Positions 1-9,126 of a DNA stretch of 64,000 bases are shown here, one piece after another. The stretch is from Actinopolyspora lacussalsi (GTDB lineage: Bacteria; Actinomycetota; Actinomycetes; Mycobacteriales; Pseudonocardiaceae). The stretch lies in contig JAURUC010000001.1 in the NCBI GenBank assembly GCA_030803735.1, forward strand, positions 4,910,501 to 4,974,500. The letters are read 5' to 3'. Position numbers and translations under genes: made by a program. The number at the start of each line of letters is the position of its first letter. Positions within the stretch are counted from its first letter, which is position 1. A model generated the notes under the pieces. The model did no database searches, had not been told where the DNA came from, and was given only the letters and a program-made list of their open reading frames with translations.

Positions 1-1
1 C

Positions 2-592
2 GGCGTCGGGGTGCTGGTGCTGGGCAGGGACGTCACCTGCACGCCGCTGCTGCACGGGGGAGGGCAGGAGCGCGAGGTCCGTTCCGGCACGCTGGACACA
101 CCGGCCGTGCTGGCCCTTGCCAGTGCGCTGCGCGAGGCGGTCGAGCGCCGGGAGCACCACGCGGCGGAGCTCGCGGCCCTGCGCGACGAACTCGTCGAGG
201 GGGTGCGTTCGACGGTGCCGGACGCGGTGCTCAACGGCGATCCGGGTACCGTCGAGGGCGGCCGGTTGCCGGGGAACGCGCACTTCACCTTCCCCGGCTG
301 TGAAGGGGACAGCCTGTTGATGCTGCTCGACGCCAACGGCATCGAGTGCTCCACCGGATCCGCGTGCACCGCCGGTGTCGCCGAACCCAGCCACGTATTG
401 TTGGCGATGGGCGCCGACGTGCGGGTCGCCCGGGGATCGTTGCGGCTCTCGCTCGGACACGACTCGACCCGCGAGGACGTCCGTGCGTTCCTGGACGCGC
501 TGGAACCGGCCGTGCGGCGGGCCCGTGGCGCAGGGCTCTCCGGTTTGAGCAAGACTTCGGTGGAATCGGCCACCGCGCCTACGGAGGTGTGA
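2..592 (+). CDS. Cysteine desulfurase, C-terminal part (gene runs off the left edge)
   Basis: A pyridoxal-phosphate enzyme of the IscS/NifS class takes sulfur from cysteine and carries it as a persulfide for tRNA thiolation and Fe-S assembly. The reading frame is open to the first base of the window, so the N-terminal part with the PLP lysine lies outside. Visible are the segment [13 protein letters not shown] typical of the second half of the family and the loop STGSACTAG, whose cysteine carries the persulfide. The stop codon lies 2 bases before the start of mnmA, so the two are almost certainly cotranscribed, with this enzyme as the likely sulfur donor for MnmA. The exact subtype cannot be told from the C-terminal half. 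Confidence 0.93.
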   Translation, partial: GVGVLVLGRDVTCTPLLHGGGQEREVRSGTLDTPAVLALASALREAVERREHHAAELAALRDELVEGVRSTVPDAVLNGDPGTVEGGRLPGNAHFTFPGCEGDSLLMLLDANGIECSTGSACTAGVAEPSHVLLAMGADVRVARGSLRLSLGHDSTREDVRAFLDALEPAVRRARGAGLSGLSKTSVESATAPTEV

Positions 593-594
593 GG

Positions 595-1683
595 GTGCGA
601 GTACTCGCGGCGATGAGCGGCGGTGTGGATTCGGCGGTGGCTGCCGCCCGAGCTGTGGACGCGGGGCACGACGTCACCGGCGTGCACTTGGCGCTGTCCG
701 CCAAACCGGGGACGTTGCGAACGGGAGCCCGCGGCTGTTGCACCGTGGAGGACTCCCGCGACGCGCGACGTGCCGCGGACATTCTGGGGATCCCGTTCTA
801 CGTCTGGGACTTCGCCGAGCGGTTCAGCGAGGAGGTCATCGAGACCTTCGTGGGCGAGTACGCCGCGGGACGTACCCCCAACCCGTGCATGACCTGCAAC
901 GAGAAGATCAAGTTCGAGGCGTTGCTGGAGAAGGCCGTCGCGCTCGGCTTCGACGCCGTCTCGACGGGGCACTACGCCAGGCTCTCGCAGGAGTCGGGAG
1001 TTCCGGAGCTGCGCCGCAGCAGGGACGAGGACAAGGACCAGTCCTACGTGCTCGCTTCGCTGACCCCCCAACAGCTGCGGCACGCGATGTTCCCGCTGGG
1101 GCACTCGCTGAAGTCGGAGGTGCGCGAGGAGGCGGAGCGGCGCGATCTCGCGGTGGCGCAGAAACCGGACAGCCACGACATCTGCTTCATCCCGGACGGC
1201 GACACCAAGAAGTTCCTGGACTCCAAGCTGGGTGAGCGGCCGGGAGAGATGGTCGACGCCGACTCGGGCGAGGTGCTCGCCGAGCACTCCGGAGTGCACG
1301 GTTTCACCGTGGGACAGCGCAAGGGGCTCGGCATCGACAAACCCGCCGCCGACGGACGGCCGCGTTACGTGCTCTCGCTGGAGCCGGTTTCCGGCACGGT
1401 CGAGGTCGGTTCGGCGGAACGACTCTCGGTGACCGAGATCGACGCGGATCGGCCGATCTGGCCCTCCGAGAGCCCCATCGACGGGCCGACCGAGTGCGTG
1501 GCCCAGATCCGCGCACACGGTGAGACCTGCCGTGCCGTGGCCGAGACGACCGACGAGGGTGTCCGGGTGCGGCTTCACGAACCGATGCGCGGCGTGGCTC
1601 CCGGGCAGTCGGTGGTGCTCTACCGGCCCGAGGAGGCAGGTGATCTCGTGCTCGGGAGTGCCAAGATCTCTGGCACCCGGTGA
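595..1683 (+). CDS. mnmA: tRNA-specific 2-thiouridylase MnmA
   Basis: This enzyme uses ATP and a persulfide to make 2-thiouridine at wobble position 34 of Lys, Glu and Gln tRNAs. The frame is 362 codons, the normal size. The PP-loop SGGVDS sits at the N-terminus; the catalytic cysteines are in [10 protein letters not shown] and in HDICFIPDG. The frame is open far upstream, but a GTG at 595 is chosen because GGAGG (583-587) lies 7 bases before it and the protein then begins [13 protein letters not shown] like its homologues. It follows the cysteine desulfurase with a gap of 2 bases, a classical pairing. An interspersed repeat lies just downstream. Confidence 0.96.
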   Translation: MRVLAAMSGGVDSAVAAARAVDAGHDVTGVHLALSAKPGTLRTGARGCCTVEDSRDARRAADILGIPFYVWDFAERFSEEVIETFVGEYAAGRTPNPCMTCNEKIKFEALLEKAVALGFDAVSTGHYARLSQESGVPELRRSRDEDKDQSYVLASLTPQQLRHAMFPLGHSLKSEVREEAERRDLAVAQKPDSHDICFIPDGDTKKFLDSKLGERPGEMVDADSGEVLAEHSGVHGFTVGQRKGLGIDKPAADGRPRYVLSLEPVSGTVEVGSAERLSVTEIDADRPIWPSESPIDGPTECVAQIRAHGETCRAVAETTDEGVRVRLHEPMRGVAPGQSVVLYRPEEAGDLVLGSAKISGTR

Positions 1684-1721
1684 AACTGTGACGTCGGCTC
1701 GTTCTTCGTGGCGGTGCGGGT

Positions 1722-1829
1722 GGCGGAACCTCTCGCACGGCTCTCGCTGTGGGTGCCCCGCCATCGGGTAGTTACTACACAACGTCGGGGCCGTCCTCGC
1801 GAGAGCCGCACGGGAGAACCCGCGGCGGT
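1722..1829. repeat. Interspersed intergenic repeat, two copies head to head
   Basis: The 321-base gap between mnmA and the MetE-like gene holds two related copies in opposite orientation around the small palindrome gtagttactac (1769-1779). The left copy, read on the minus strand, has CTACCCGATG then CGAGAGCCGTGC then AGAGGTTCCGCC; the right copy, on the plus strand, has a diverged version (CTACACAACGTCGGGG, then CGAGAGCCGCACGGGAGA). The same element occurs at 9882-9935 and 57091-57145. It looks like a REP/MITE-type non-coding repeat that could fold into a long hairpin. Nothing else is seen in the gap apart from the likely promoter of the next gene. Confidence 0.6.
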
Positions 1830-2004
1830 GCCGACCGCGTGGGTGGTTGTTCGGCGTTCGTCACGCCGAAGTGACCACGACAAAACGTGGACACCACGCG
1901 CGAGTGCGGTGAAGCTTGATGACTCCCGGTGTGGATCCGCTCCCATGAGAAACGCCTGATTCCCGTTTGGCGGACGGCGCGAACTCGGTTGCGAGAATGG
2001 TCGC

Positions 2005-3042
2005 GTGACGCAGCGACAGCCCTGGAAATCCGGTACCGCGACCGCCATCGGCTCCATGCCCGGTACCGATCCGCTGGAAACCGCACGGATCGTGGCGGGG
2101 GAACTGCCCGACCTGACCCCGATGCCGGAACTGCCCGCTCGTGGCGTGGGTGGTGACATGCTGGGGCGTACCGCCGGAATGCTGCCCGACCTGGCTGTCG
2201 AGGTCGTGCCGTCCGGTTACCGGGTCGCTCGTACCCCGGGACGCGACCAGCGTCGGGCGGTGGATCTGCTGCGCTGGGATCTCGACGCGCTGGAGGAAGT
2301 CACCGCCGCGGACACCGAACCCCGGCTGATCAAGCTTCAGGTCGCCGGGCCCTGGACGTTGGCCTCGGGTATCGAACTGGAGCGCGGACACCGCGTGCTG
2401 ACCGACCACGGCGCGTTGCGCGATTTCACCGAAGCGCTGGTGGAAGGGGTTCGCGAGCACGCCGCACTGGTCGCCGAACGCACCGGTGGGCGGGTCCTGC
2501 TGCAGCTGGACGAACCGACGTTGCCCGCCGTGCTCTCCGGTGATCTGCCCACTCCCTCCGGCTACGGAACCGTCCCCGCGTTCCCGGAGCCCGAGGTGCA
2601 GCGGCTGCTCGAACACACCATCGAGCGGTTGGGGGAAGCCGTGGCACGACCGGTGATCGTGCACTGCTGCGCGGCACGGCCCCCCGTGCGGTTGTCGCGC
2701 CGAGCCGGTGCCGGGGCGCTGAGTCTGGACGTCGGGACGCTGGAGTCCTGCTCCGAGGAGTTCGCCGAAGAGGTCGGCGAGGTCCTGGACGCCGGGCTTC
2801 CCGTGCTGCTGGGCATGGTCCCCACCACCGAGCCCCGGCGCGAGCCGGAACTGCGCGAACTCGCCGAGCCGGTACGCACCTTCGTGACCAAGCTGGGCTT
2901 TTCCGAGCGGGTCCTCGCCGAACAGGTGGTTCCCACGCCGACGTGCGGTCTGGCGGCGGCCTCACCGGGCTGGGCGCGCCGCGCGCTGGAACTCACCGGC
3001 AGGTTGGGCAGGATGCTTCCCGAGCGCTTCGCCCAGGACTGA
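2005..3042 (+). CDS. MetE-like cobalamin-independent methionine synthase family protein
   Basis: The 345-residue protein resembles the C-terminal catalytic barrel of MetE and the uroporphyrinogen-decarboxylase-like superfamily. It starts with SGTATAIGSMPGTDPLE, has the pair His-Cys in VIVHCCAA and a late cysteine in PTPTCGLAAASPG, which match the zinc ligands of the family. It lacks the N-terminal half of full-length MetE. Actinobacteria keep an orthologue downstream of mnmA (Rv3015c in M. tuberculosis lies in the same neighbourhood); these are often called methionine synthase, but the true methyl donor and acceptor are not established. The GTG at 2005 fits the conserved N-terminus. Confidence 0.82.
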   Translation: MTQRQPWKSGTATAIGSMPGTDPLETARIVAGELPDLTPMPELPARGVGGDMLGRTAGMLPDLAVEVVPSGYRVARTPGRDQRRAVDLLRWDLDALEEVTAADTEPRLIKLQVAGPWTLASGIELERGHRVLTDHGALRDFTEALVEGVREHAALVAERTGGRVLLQLDEPTLPAVLSGDLPTPSGYGTVPAFPEPEVQRLLEHTIERLGEAVARPVIVHCCAARPPVRLSRRAGAGALSLDVGTLESCSEEFAEEVGEVLDAGLPVLLGMVPTTEPRREPELRELAEPVRTFVTKLGFSERVLAEQVVPTPTCGLAAASPGWARRALELTGRLGRMLPERFAQD

Positions 3043-3252
3043 CGGCCCGGAACCGGCATCCCGGAACCGGCGCCCGAGGAACGCGGTCGGCGAGGGGCCG
3101 ATCGTGAGCTGCCGGGTGAAGCCCGGACCGGGGGCGTGATGGGCACACACCCCGGTCCGGCGTATGTCGTGCGGACGGTCCCCGTGAACGCCGCCCGATA
3201 CGAAAACGGCGGCCCCGACACCGGAAACCGATATCGGGACCGCCTTCTGCGG

Positions 3253-3326
3253 GGTGAGTGACGGGATTCGAACCCGCGACTCCTGGGACCACAACCCAGT
3301 GCTCTACCGCCTGAGCTACACCCACC
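3253..3326 (-). tRNA. tRNA-His (GTG)
   Basis: The minus strand reads GTGGGTG, GCTCAG D-arm, anticodon stem CTGGG/CCCAG with loop TTGTGGT (anticodon GTG), and GGTTCGAATCC T-arm, closing with CACTCAC. The base before the acceptor stem is G (3326), and the discriminator is C (3253), which gives the extra G-1:C73 pair that identifies tRNA-His. CCA is not encoded. The gene sits directly downstream of orn on the same strand. Confidence 0.97.
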
Positions 3327-3453
3327 GTGCTCACCCGGTCTCATCACCGGGCAACGGATCCCATCCTAGCGTGGCCGGTTCTCGGGCTCGCAACGGGATC
3401 CCCTTTTGCCGATCGCGTTCCCGATTTCGCTGCGCAACCGGATGGAGCGAAGC

Positions 3454-4101
3454 TCATTCCTCTTCGAGACGCCGCTTCGCCCGTTCCGTACCGCCGACCT
3501 GCTCCTCGGCGAGCAGTTCGTCCGCGATCTCCTGTGCCTGTTCGCTGGAAGGCCCCGGATGCGGGACGAACGCTGTGCGCCGGTAGTAGGCCAGTTCCCG
3601 GATCGATTCCCGCACGTCCGCCAGTGCCCGGTGTGCCAGCCCTTTCTCCGGCTGGGCGTAGTAGATACGCGGGTACCACCGGCGGCACAGCTCCTTGACG
3701 GAGGAGACGTCCACCATGCGGTAGTGCAGGTACTGGTCGAGTTCCGGCATGTCCCTGGCGATGAAACCGCGGTCTGTGGCGATCGAGTTCCCCGCAAGCG
3801 GTGCGGACCGCCCGTTCGGCACGTGCTCCCGCAAGTACTCCAGCACCCGCTGCTCGGCCTGGGCGAGTGTGACCGTGGAGCGGCGTACCTCCTCGGTCAG
3901 CCCGGAGTGGTCGTGCATCTCCCGCACGACCTCCGGCATGGTCCGCAGCGTCTCCTCGTCGGCGTGGATCACGATGTCCACGCCTTCGCCGAGGATGTTG
4001 AGGTCGGCATCGGTGACCAGGGCGGCGATCTCGATCAACGCGTCCTTGCCGAGCTCCAGCCCGGTCATTTCACAGTCGATCCACACTAGACGATCGTTCA
4101 C
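3454..4101 (-). CDS. orn: Oligoribonuclease
   Basis: This 3'-5' exonuclease degrades 2-5-nucleotide RNA fragments, including pGpG from cyclic-di-GMP turnover. The protein is 215 residues and belongs to the DEDDh family: the first acidic pair is in [12 protein letters not shown] at the N-terminus, and the late His and Asp are in HRALADV. The long upstream open frame is not conserved in sequence; the GTG at 4101 ([12 protein letters not shown]) gives the usual start and length. The C-terminus is rich in Glu and Lys. A tRNA-His gene follows on the same strand. Confidence 0.95.
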   Translation of the reverse strand: MNDRLVWIDCEMTGLELGKDALIEIAALVTDADLNILGEGVDIVIHADEETLRTMPEVVREMHDHSGLTEEVRRSTVTLAQAEQRVLEYLREHVPNGRSAPLAGNSIATDRGFIARDMPELDQYLHYRMVDVSSVKELCRRWYPRIYYAQPEKGLAHRALADVRESIRELAYYRRTAFVPHPGPSSEQAQEIADELLAEEQVGGTERAKRRLEEE

Positions 4102-4288
4102 CGGGGTCAGCCTAACGCGCCACGGTGGGTGCACGCGAAACCGCTGGTGCGTCGTCACCGCCGCGGGCTCCCGCGGTGCGGGAGGCCCGACGTGGCGTGG
4201 TGGACCACTCGACGTCGGACCTCCCGGAACGATCGCCGCACGAGCGATCCCACCCCGGCGTTCCCGGCTGCGCGGGGTCGACGGAGCT

Positions 4289-6001
4289 CTACTCGGACGC
4301 GTCCCGGAAGGGCAGCCGGTTCGGGACCACCTTGCCGGTGGCGTTGCGGGGGAGTTCGTCCAGGAACACCACGTCACGAGGGCGGGCGAACGTGGAGAGC
4401 TTCTCCTTCACCCGCTCACGAACGGTGTCCTCGTTCAACTCGTGGCCTTCGTGCGGCACCACGAAGGCAGCCAACCGCTGCCCGTGCTTCGGGTCCTCGA
4501 CTCCGGTGACCGCGACCTCGCGGACTTCCTCGAAGGAGGCGATGACGTCCTCGGTCTCCTTGGGGTAGACGTTCTCCCCGCCCGAGACGATCATGTCGTC
4601 TGTTCGCCCGACGATGAACAGTCGACCCTCCTGATCGAGGTAGCCGAGATCGCCGGTGGGCATCAACCCGTTCGTTCGCCGGACCTCCTTGCCGTTGGTG
4701 TATCCCTCGAACAGCATGTCGTTGCCGACGTGGACACCACCGGTCTCGCCGGCCGCCACCGGGGATCCGGACTCGTCCAGGATCCGCAGCGTCGTGCCGC
4801 GGGGCGGTTTGCCCGCCGTGCCGGGGGCGGTGCGCAGGTCCCGCGGATTCGCGATGCTCACCCAGGACGCCTCGGTGGAGCCGTAGAAGTTGTACAGCAC
4901 CGGTCCGAAGGCCCGCTGGAACTCGGTGGCGAGTGTGCCGGACAGCGCCGAACCACTGCAGGCGACGATCCGCAGCTCGCGGTGGTCGTAGTTGCGCCGC
5001 TGTCGCTCGGGCAGTTCCAGGATTCGTTGCAGCATCACCGGCACCGCGAACATCGCGCCGCAGCGATGCCGCTGCAGCGCGGCGAGAGTCTGCTGCGGGT
5101 CGAATCCCCTGCGCAGCACCAGGGTGGCTCCGAGTACCGTTCCCAGCTGGAACGCGGCCAGCCCCCAGGTGTGGAACATCGGGGCGCAGACCAGCATTCG
5201 TTCACCGCTGCGCAGCGGCACCCTGGACATGATCGTCGTCGCCGGGCTGAGGTTCGGCGGATCGGGGCGTCGCGCGCCCTTGGGTGTGCCGGTGGTTCCG
5301 GAGGTCAGCACGATCATCCGGCCGTGCCTGGGGCGCTTGGGCAGCGGAGTCGCGGGGGAGCGTCCGATCAGCTGTTCCAGCGTGGTGTCGCTCGTCGTGC
5401 TCTCCGTCCAGCTCACGAGCAGTTCCACACCGTCCGGTAGTCGCAGCCCCTCGGTGAACTCGGAGTCGGAGATCACCACGGCCACGCTCTGCTCGGCCAG
5501 TACGGCCGACATCTGCTCGGAGCTCATGCCGGTGTTGAGCAGCACGGAATCGGCACCCAGTTTGCTCGCCGCCAGCAGGCCCTCGACGAAGCCGTGATGG
5601 TTCCGGCACAGGATCGCCACCCTGGATCCGGATTCCACCCCGTACTCGCGCAGCCCGTTCGCCAGTCGGGTGGTGCGCTGCTCCACTTCGGCGAAACTCA
5701 GCGCGCCGCGCTCGTCGATCACGGCGGGCCGGTCGGGGTGGCGTATCGCGCCCACCGCGTATCCGAGCGGAATCGCGATCCCCCAACGTCGGTAGGCCAT
5801 CGCGATCCGCAGCAGCCTGTCCGGACGCATCGGGCGGACGACACCCTGTCTGATCAGGGTAAGGGCGTCGAGAAGTACCGGCGCCCGTCGTGCGAACCAT
5901 CGGGACACCGCGCCCTGTTCGGCTCGCTCGGTTCGATGTTCACCGGCTGCCCCTGGCAACGGGCTCCGAGACCGGCTCTCAGGGGTCCGTTCACTCGTCA
6001 C
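4289..6001 (-). CDS. Acyl-CoA synthetase (FadD2-like AMP-forming ligase)
   Basis: A member of the adenylate-forming superfamily that activates a fatty acid to acyl-AMP and then acyl-CoA. The 570-residue protein has the phosphate-binding loop [14 protein letters not shown], the A5 motif [10 protein letters not shown], the A7 motif PTGDLGYLD and the C-terminal lysine in [13 protein letters not shown]. About 100 residues precede the ligase core, including [20 protein letters not shown], as in mycobacterial FadD2. A GTG at 6001 is chosen because GAGGTG lies 5 bases upstream. A perfect palindrome (6020-6037) lies in the promoter region, suggesting control by a TetR- or GntR-type regulator that is not encoded nearby. 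Chain-length preference cannot be read from sequence. Confidence 0.9.
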   Translation of the reverse strand: MTSERTPESRSRSPLPGAAGEHRTERAEQGAVSRWFARRAPVLLDALTLIRQGVVRPMRPDRLLRIAMAYRRWGIAIPLGYAVGAIRHPDRPAVIDERGALSFAEVEQRTTRLANGLREYGVESGSRVAILCRNHHGFVEGLLAASKLGADSVLLNTGMSSEQMSAVLAEQSVAVVISDSEFTEGLRLPDGVELLVSWTESTTSDTTLEQLIGRSPATPLPKRPRHGRMIVLTSGTTGTPKGARRPDPPNLSPATTIMSRVPLRSGERMLVCAPMFHTWGLAAFQLGTVLGATLVLRRGFDPQQTLAALQRHRCGAMFAVPVMLQRILELPERQRRNYDHRELRIVACSGSALSGTLATEFQRAFGPVLYNFYGSTEASWVSIANPRDLRTAPGTAGKPPRGTTLRILDESGSPVAAGETGGVHVGNDMLFEGYTNGKEVRRTNGLMPTGDLGYLDQEGRLFIVGRTDDMIVSGGENVYPKETEDVIASFEEVREVAVTGVEDPKHGQRLAAFVVPHEGHELNEDTVRERVKEKLSTFARPRDVVFLDELPRNATGKVVPNRLPFRDASE

Positions 6002-6019
6002 GCCACACCTCACAACTCT

Positions 6020-6037
6020 ATCTACTCGTGAGTAGAT
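6020..6037. promoter_or_regulatory. Perfect 18-bp palindrome, likely operator
   Basis: The sequence ATCTACTCGTGAGTAGAT is fully self-complementary apart from the central GT dinucleotide. It lies 19 bases upstream of the fadD-like start codon and between that gene and the divergent membrane-protein gene. The form (8-bp arms, 2-bp centre) is typical of TetR/FadR-class operators for lipid genes. The regulator is not in this window, so the assignment is an inference from symmetry and position. Confidence 0.55.
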
Positions 6038-6119
6038 AATGCCTTGTGTGGCGTCAACAAGGAAGGGGAGAAGCGTCAGGAATGTCCAGATCTTCGGATC
6101 GACTGGCACACTCACCGGG

Positions 6120-6524
6120 GTGAGCGGTTACGACACGCGGCTGTGGCGAGTGCTCGACCGGGCCCTGCTGATCCTGGCCGTCGGAACACTGGGCCTGCTG
6201 GTCGGACTCGGCGACTCGCCGAGGCGAGCCGATTCGGTCCTCGGGCTGCTGATCCTGGCGGCGGCCGTGCTGCCGATCGCGGTGACCGTGGGCCGACTTC
6301 CCTCCCACGCCCGCGCGAGACTTCGTGAACTCCCGCGCCGTCGTCGGTTGTTGACGGTCACCGCGTTCCTGGCGGCATGTGCGGCTATGTGCATCGCGCT
6401 CTGGAGTCTCCACAACGCCCTCTTGCCCGGGACACTCGCGCCACTGGCGCTGGCGGTTCCGGCGCTCGCCGTCGCCGGGGTGGCCACACTCGGTGTTCGG
6501 CTCACCGGCGGACGGGGGCGTTGA
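6120..6524 (+). CDS. Small integral membrane protein, unknown function
   Basis: The 134-residue protein has four predicted membrane helices: about residues 11-30, 40-62, 80-100 and 108-130, joined by short loops with an Arg-rich cytoplasmic segment (RARLRELPRRRR) in the middle. No known family is recognised. The frame is open from an ATG at 6039, but that codon overlaps the operator palindrome and has no ribosome binding site; GTG at 6120 (VSGYDTRLWRVLD) is preferred, with low certainty. It is divergent from the acyl-CoA synthetase. Confidence 0.55.
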   Translation: MSGYDTRLWRVLDRALLILAVGTLGLLVGLGDSPRRADSVLGLLILAAAVLPIAVTVGRLPSHARARLRELPRRRRLLTVTAFLAACAAMCIALWSLHNALLPGTLAPLALAVPALAVAGVATLGVRLTGGRGR

Positions 6525-6632
6525 GAGCTTCGGGCAACTCGCCACGACCGGAACAGGCGGCTCGTCGCACGAGAACCGGTTCCTCGGCGCGCTCCGGCAT
6601 GTCCCGGAGACGCCGGGGAGAACGGGCGGTGG

Positions 6633-7373
6633 TCAGACCGAGCGAACGACCAGACCTTCCCGCTCGCAGACGAAATCCAGCGAGCCCTCGAACTCCGCGA
6701 TCGGCATCTCGTCGCGGATCAAGCGGTGCGGACCACCGTGCGTCTCCAGGCTCAACCGGTCCGCGGTGAAGTGCTGCTCGGAGTAGTCAGGTCCCTCGAT
6801 GCGGACGTCCAGCTGCCCCTCGTGCAGCGTGATCGCGACCTGCCCACCGGGAATGGACAGCGGCTCACCGCCACGGTTGAGCGTGAGGCTGCCTTCCGTC
6901 GCGTTCTCCGGAAGCACCACGACCCTGCTCAGTGCGGCGTCCCTGCGGGAGTCCTGCCGGTTCATCGCGATCACGTCGCGCCGCAGACTCTCGCCCGGTT
7001 CGCCTTCCTCCGGACGCGGTGCCAGCAGTGCCGCACGTTCCTTGGCGGCCAGTCGGTAGGGCTGCCAGGACCCCGTGCCCACCAGGTTGATCACCGAGTC
7101 GACACTGCTGTCGGCGAGCAGTTCCTCGCTGTCCGGTGCCGGGGTGATCTCGGTGGCCCGCACCCCGCGCTCGTCGAGCAGCTGCCGCAGCGCTCGGGCA
7201 CGCTCCCGCGCCTTGCGGTCGAAACCGCGGTTGATCGCGACCGTGGTGGAGCCACTCGCGGTCGCCGCGGCCGCTTCGGCGAGCCCCGCCAGCGGTTCCC
7301 AGACCGTGGCCGGGTCCTGCCCCGGGTTCTGCCGGGCGCGCGTGCTGCTGAGTACTTCGGTAGTGCTGTTCAT
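6633..7373 (-). CDS. Hypothetical protein, about 246 residues
   Basis: The protein is soluble, acidic and has good GC-third-position coding bias. The N-terminal third (TTVAINRGFDRKARERARALRQ and the stretch ending NLVGTGSW) has the spacing of the nucleotide-binding half of diacylglycerol/lipid kinases, and the C-terminal third is a run of short beta strands (ADRLSLETHGGP, EFEGSLDFVCEREG) like their C-terminal domain, but the GGDGT kinase motif is absent. Any kinase relation is therefore a fold-level guess. It stands alone between a plus-strand membrane gene and a 318-base gap (7374-7691) in which I see no other gene. Confidence 0.6.
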   Translation of the reverse strand: MNSTTEVLSSTRARQNPGQDPATVWEPLAGLAEAAAATASGSTTVAINRGFDRKARERARALRQLLDERGVRATEITPAPDSEELLADSSVDSVINLVGTGSWQPYRLAAKERAALLAPRPEEGEPGESLRRDVIAMNRQDSRRDAALSRVVVLPENATEGSLTLNRGGEPLSIPGGQVAITLHEGQLDVRIEGPDYSEQHFTADRLSLETHGGPHRLIRDEMPIAEFEGSLDFVCEREGLVVRSV

Positions 7374-7691
7374 TGCCCCAACTCTAGTCCGCCGTCGTCC
7401 GTGGCCTCACGATCCCGGAGTGGCTGTGCGGGAGCCGCGGCCCCCGGTGTGACATAACTCGCCGGATGTCGTTCCACTATGTGGGGCCCGCTCGGTTTTT
7501 CGGTGGTGTCCCGATCCGGCCCACGCGGTTATCGTTCCCGCCGCCGTCCGCGTTCCGCGGCACGAGTCCGCACGGTGTTGCGTCCGGGACCGCGCGTTTT
7601 GGAGGCTGCACCTTTCGAAGATACCCGCGGGCCGGTCGGGCAGCGACCGATCGGCGAACACACCGCGCGTTGGCCGAGTCGGAGGCAGTGG

Positions 7692-7934
7692 ATGACGGAG
7701 TTGCTGTACTGCGCCGAACAGCCGGGCGGTCGTATACCGGAAACCGCCAGGGGCGTGCTCGTCCGGTGGTTGGCTGCGGACGGCAGTCGGGTGAGGGCCG
7801 GGCAGCCGTTGGCGGAGGTACGTGCCGAAGGCAGGAAGGACCGGATGCACTCCCTGGCCACCGGAACGCTGCACCAGCAGGTGCGGCAGGGTGAAGCGCT
7901 GCTGCCGGGGTTTCCGGTCGGCCTGATCGAGTAG
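7692..7934 (+). CDS. Single-domain biotinyl/lipoyl-like protein without the acceptor lysine
   Basis: The 80-residue protein is one barrel-sandwich hybrid domain. Its core ARGVLVRWLAADGSRVRAGQ and the following EVRAEGRKDRMHSLATGTL align without gaps to the lipoyl hairpin consensus EVETDKATMEVPSPVAGTL. The lysine that carries lipoate or biotin corresponds to Gly47 here; the nearest lysine is Lys49, two residues away. Start: ATG at 7692 with GGAGG at 7680-7684. The next genes are under a TPP riboswitch, but this gene lies before it and is a separate unit. It may be a structural or regulatory relative rather than a working carrier. Confidence 0.7.
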   Translation: MTELLYCAEQPGGRIPETARGVLVRWLAADGSRVRAGQPLAEVRAEGRKDRMHSLATGTLHQQVRQGEALLPGFPVGLIE

Positions 7935-8033
7935 CGGAGCCGAACGGGTGCGGCGTTGTCCGGTTCGGCGTTGACCGCCGCTGCTATCTTGAGGTTCGCC
8001 GGAGTGGGAACGAACGACCCGCCTCCGGCCAGT

Positions 8034-8113
8034 GACGCGGGGTGCCCGACCGTTCGGCCGGGCTGAGAGAGACCCGTCGAACCTGAACTAGTTCGCACTA
8101 GCGGAGGGACGTC
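8034..8113 (+). promoter_or_regulatory. TPP riboswitch (THI element)
   Basis: The conserved blocks of the thiamine pyrophosphate aptamer are all present in order: CGCGGGGTGCC, GGCTGAGAGAG, ACCCGTCGAACCTGAACTAG and the closing CTAGCGGAGGGA. A short outer helix can form between GACG (8034-8037) and CGTC (8110-8113). It lies about 145 bases before thiD, so high TPP should reduce expression of thiD-tenA. I see no clear intrinsic terminator between aptamer and gene, so translational control is as likely as transcriptional. Confidence 0.95.
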
Positions 8114-8258
8114 GCGGTGTTGTCGGTTCGTACGTGTGCCGTCACGCCCGGTTGCCGGGTGGTTCCAGCTGTTCCCGAAGCGGTGTGCGGCCGTTCCGGA
8201 CGAACCACGTACGTCGTCGCCGTGCCCCCGTGCTCGTCCAGCCGTGAGAGGGGCAGCA

Positions 8259-9080
8259 GTGATTCCGAACGTGCTCACGATCGCCGGTACCGATCCCAGC
8301 GGGGGAGCGGGCATCCAGGCCGATCTGAAGGCTTTCTCCGCCCACGGCACCTACGGTATGGCGGTGACCACGGCGCTCGTGGCCCAGACCACCACGGGAG
8401 TCTCCTCGGTGCGGGAGATCCCCGCGGACTTCGTGGCCGATCAGCTACGGACCCTGTTCGACGACGTGCGGGTCGACGCGGTCAAGATCGGGATGCTCTC
8501 GGACACGGACATCATCCGAACCGTGGCCGGGGTGTTGTCCGAGTACTCGGCACGCGAGGTCGTGCTGGACCCGGTGATGGTCGCCAAGAGCGGCGACCGG
8601 TTGCTCGCCGCCGACGCCGTCCGTGCGTTGCGGGACGAGTTACTGCCCCACGTTGACCTGATCACCCCCAACCTGCCCGAAGCGGCGGACCTGCTCGGTG
8701 TGTCGGAGACGACCGGTACCGAGGGAATGTCCGCCCAGGCCGAGCGGCTGGCCGGGCTGGGAGTCGAGCGGGTGCTGCTGAAGGGTGGTCACCTGGGCGG
8801 TGAATCCAGCGTGGACGTGCTGCGCACCGCGAGCGGTGTCGAACTGTTGTCGCACGAGCGCGTGCTGACCAAGAACGACCACGGCACGGGCTGCACCCTG
8901 TCGGCCGCCACGGCGGCACTGCGTGCCCTGGGGCGAGACTGGTCCACCGCCGTGCGCGAGGCCAAGGACTACCTCACCGGTGCGCTGCGCGCGGCCGACC
9001 TGCTCGACGTCGGACAGGGCCACGGCCCGGTGCACCACTTCTACCGCTGGTGGCCCGGCGAGACCACGCCACGCAGCTGA
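8259..9080 (+). CDS. thiD: Hydroxymethylpyrimidine/phosphomethylpyrimidine kinase ThiD
   Basis: ThiD phosphorylates HMP and HMP-phosphate to HMP-PP for thiamine synthesis. The 273-residue ribokinase-fold protein begins NVLTIAGTDPSGGAGIQAD, the family signature, and contains VVLDPVMVAKSG, TPNLPEA and the anion-hole/catalytic motif KNDHGTGCTLSA near the C-terminus. GTG at 8259 is chosen because GAGAGGGGC precedes it closely; the frame extends upstream only into the riboswitch leader. The gene is first in a two-gene unit with tenA and is controlled by the TPP riboswitch. Confidence 0.96.
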   Translation: MIPNVLTIAGTDPSGGAGIQADLKAFSAHGTYGMAVTTALVAQTTTGVSSVREIPADFVADQLRTLFDDVRVDAVKIGMLSDTDIIRTVAGVLSEYSAREVVLDPVMVAKSGDRLLAADAVRALRDELLPHVDLITPNLPEAADLLGVSETTGTEGMSAQAERLAGLGVERVLLKGGHLGGESSVDVLRTASGVELLSHERVLTKNDHGTGCTLSAATAALRALGRDWSTAVREAKDYLTGALRAADLLDVGQGHGPVHHFYRWWPGETTPRS

Positions 9081-9126
9081 ACAACTCCGCCCGCGCCACA
9101 TCGAGCCGCCGAAGCTGAGGAAAGAC

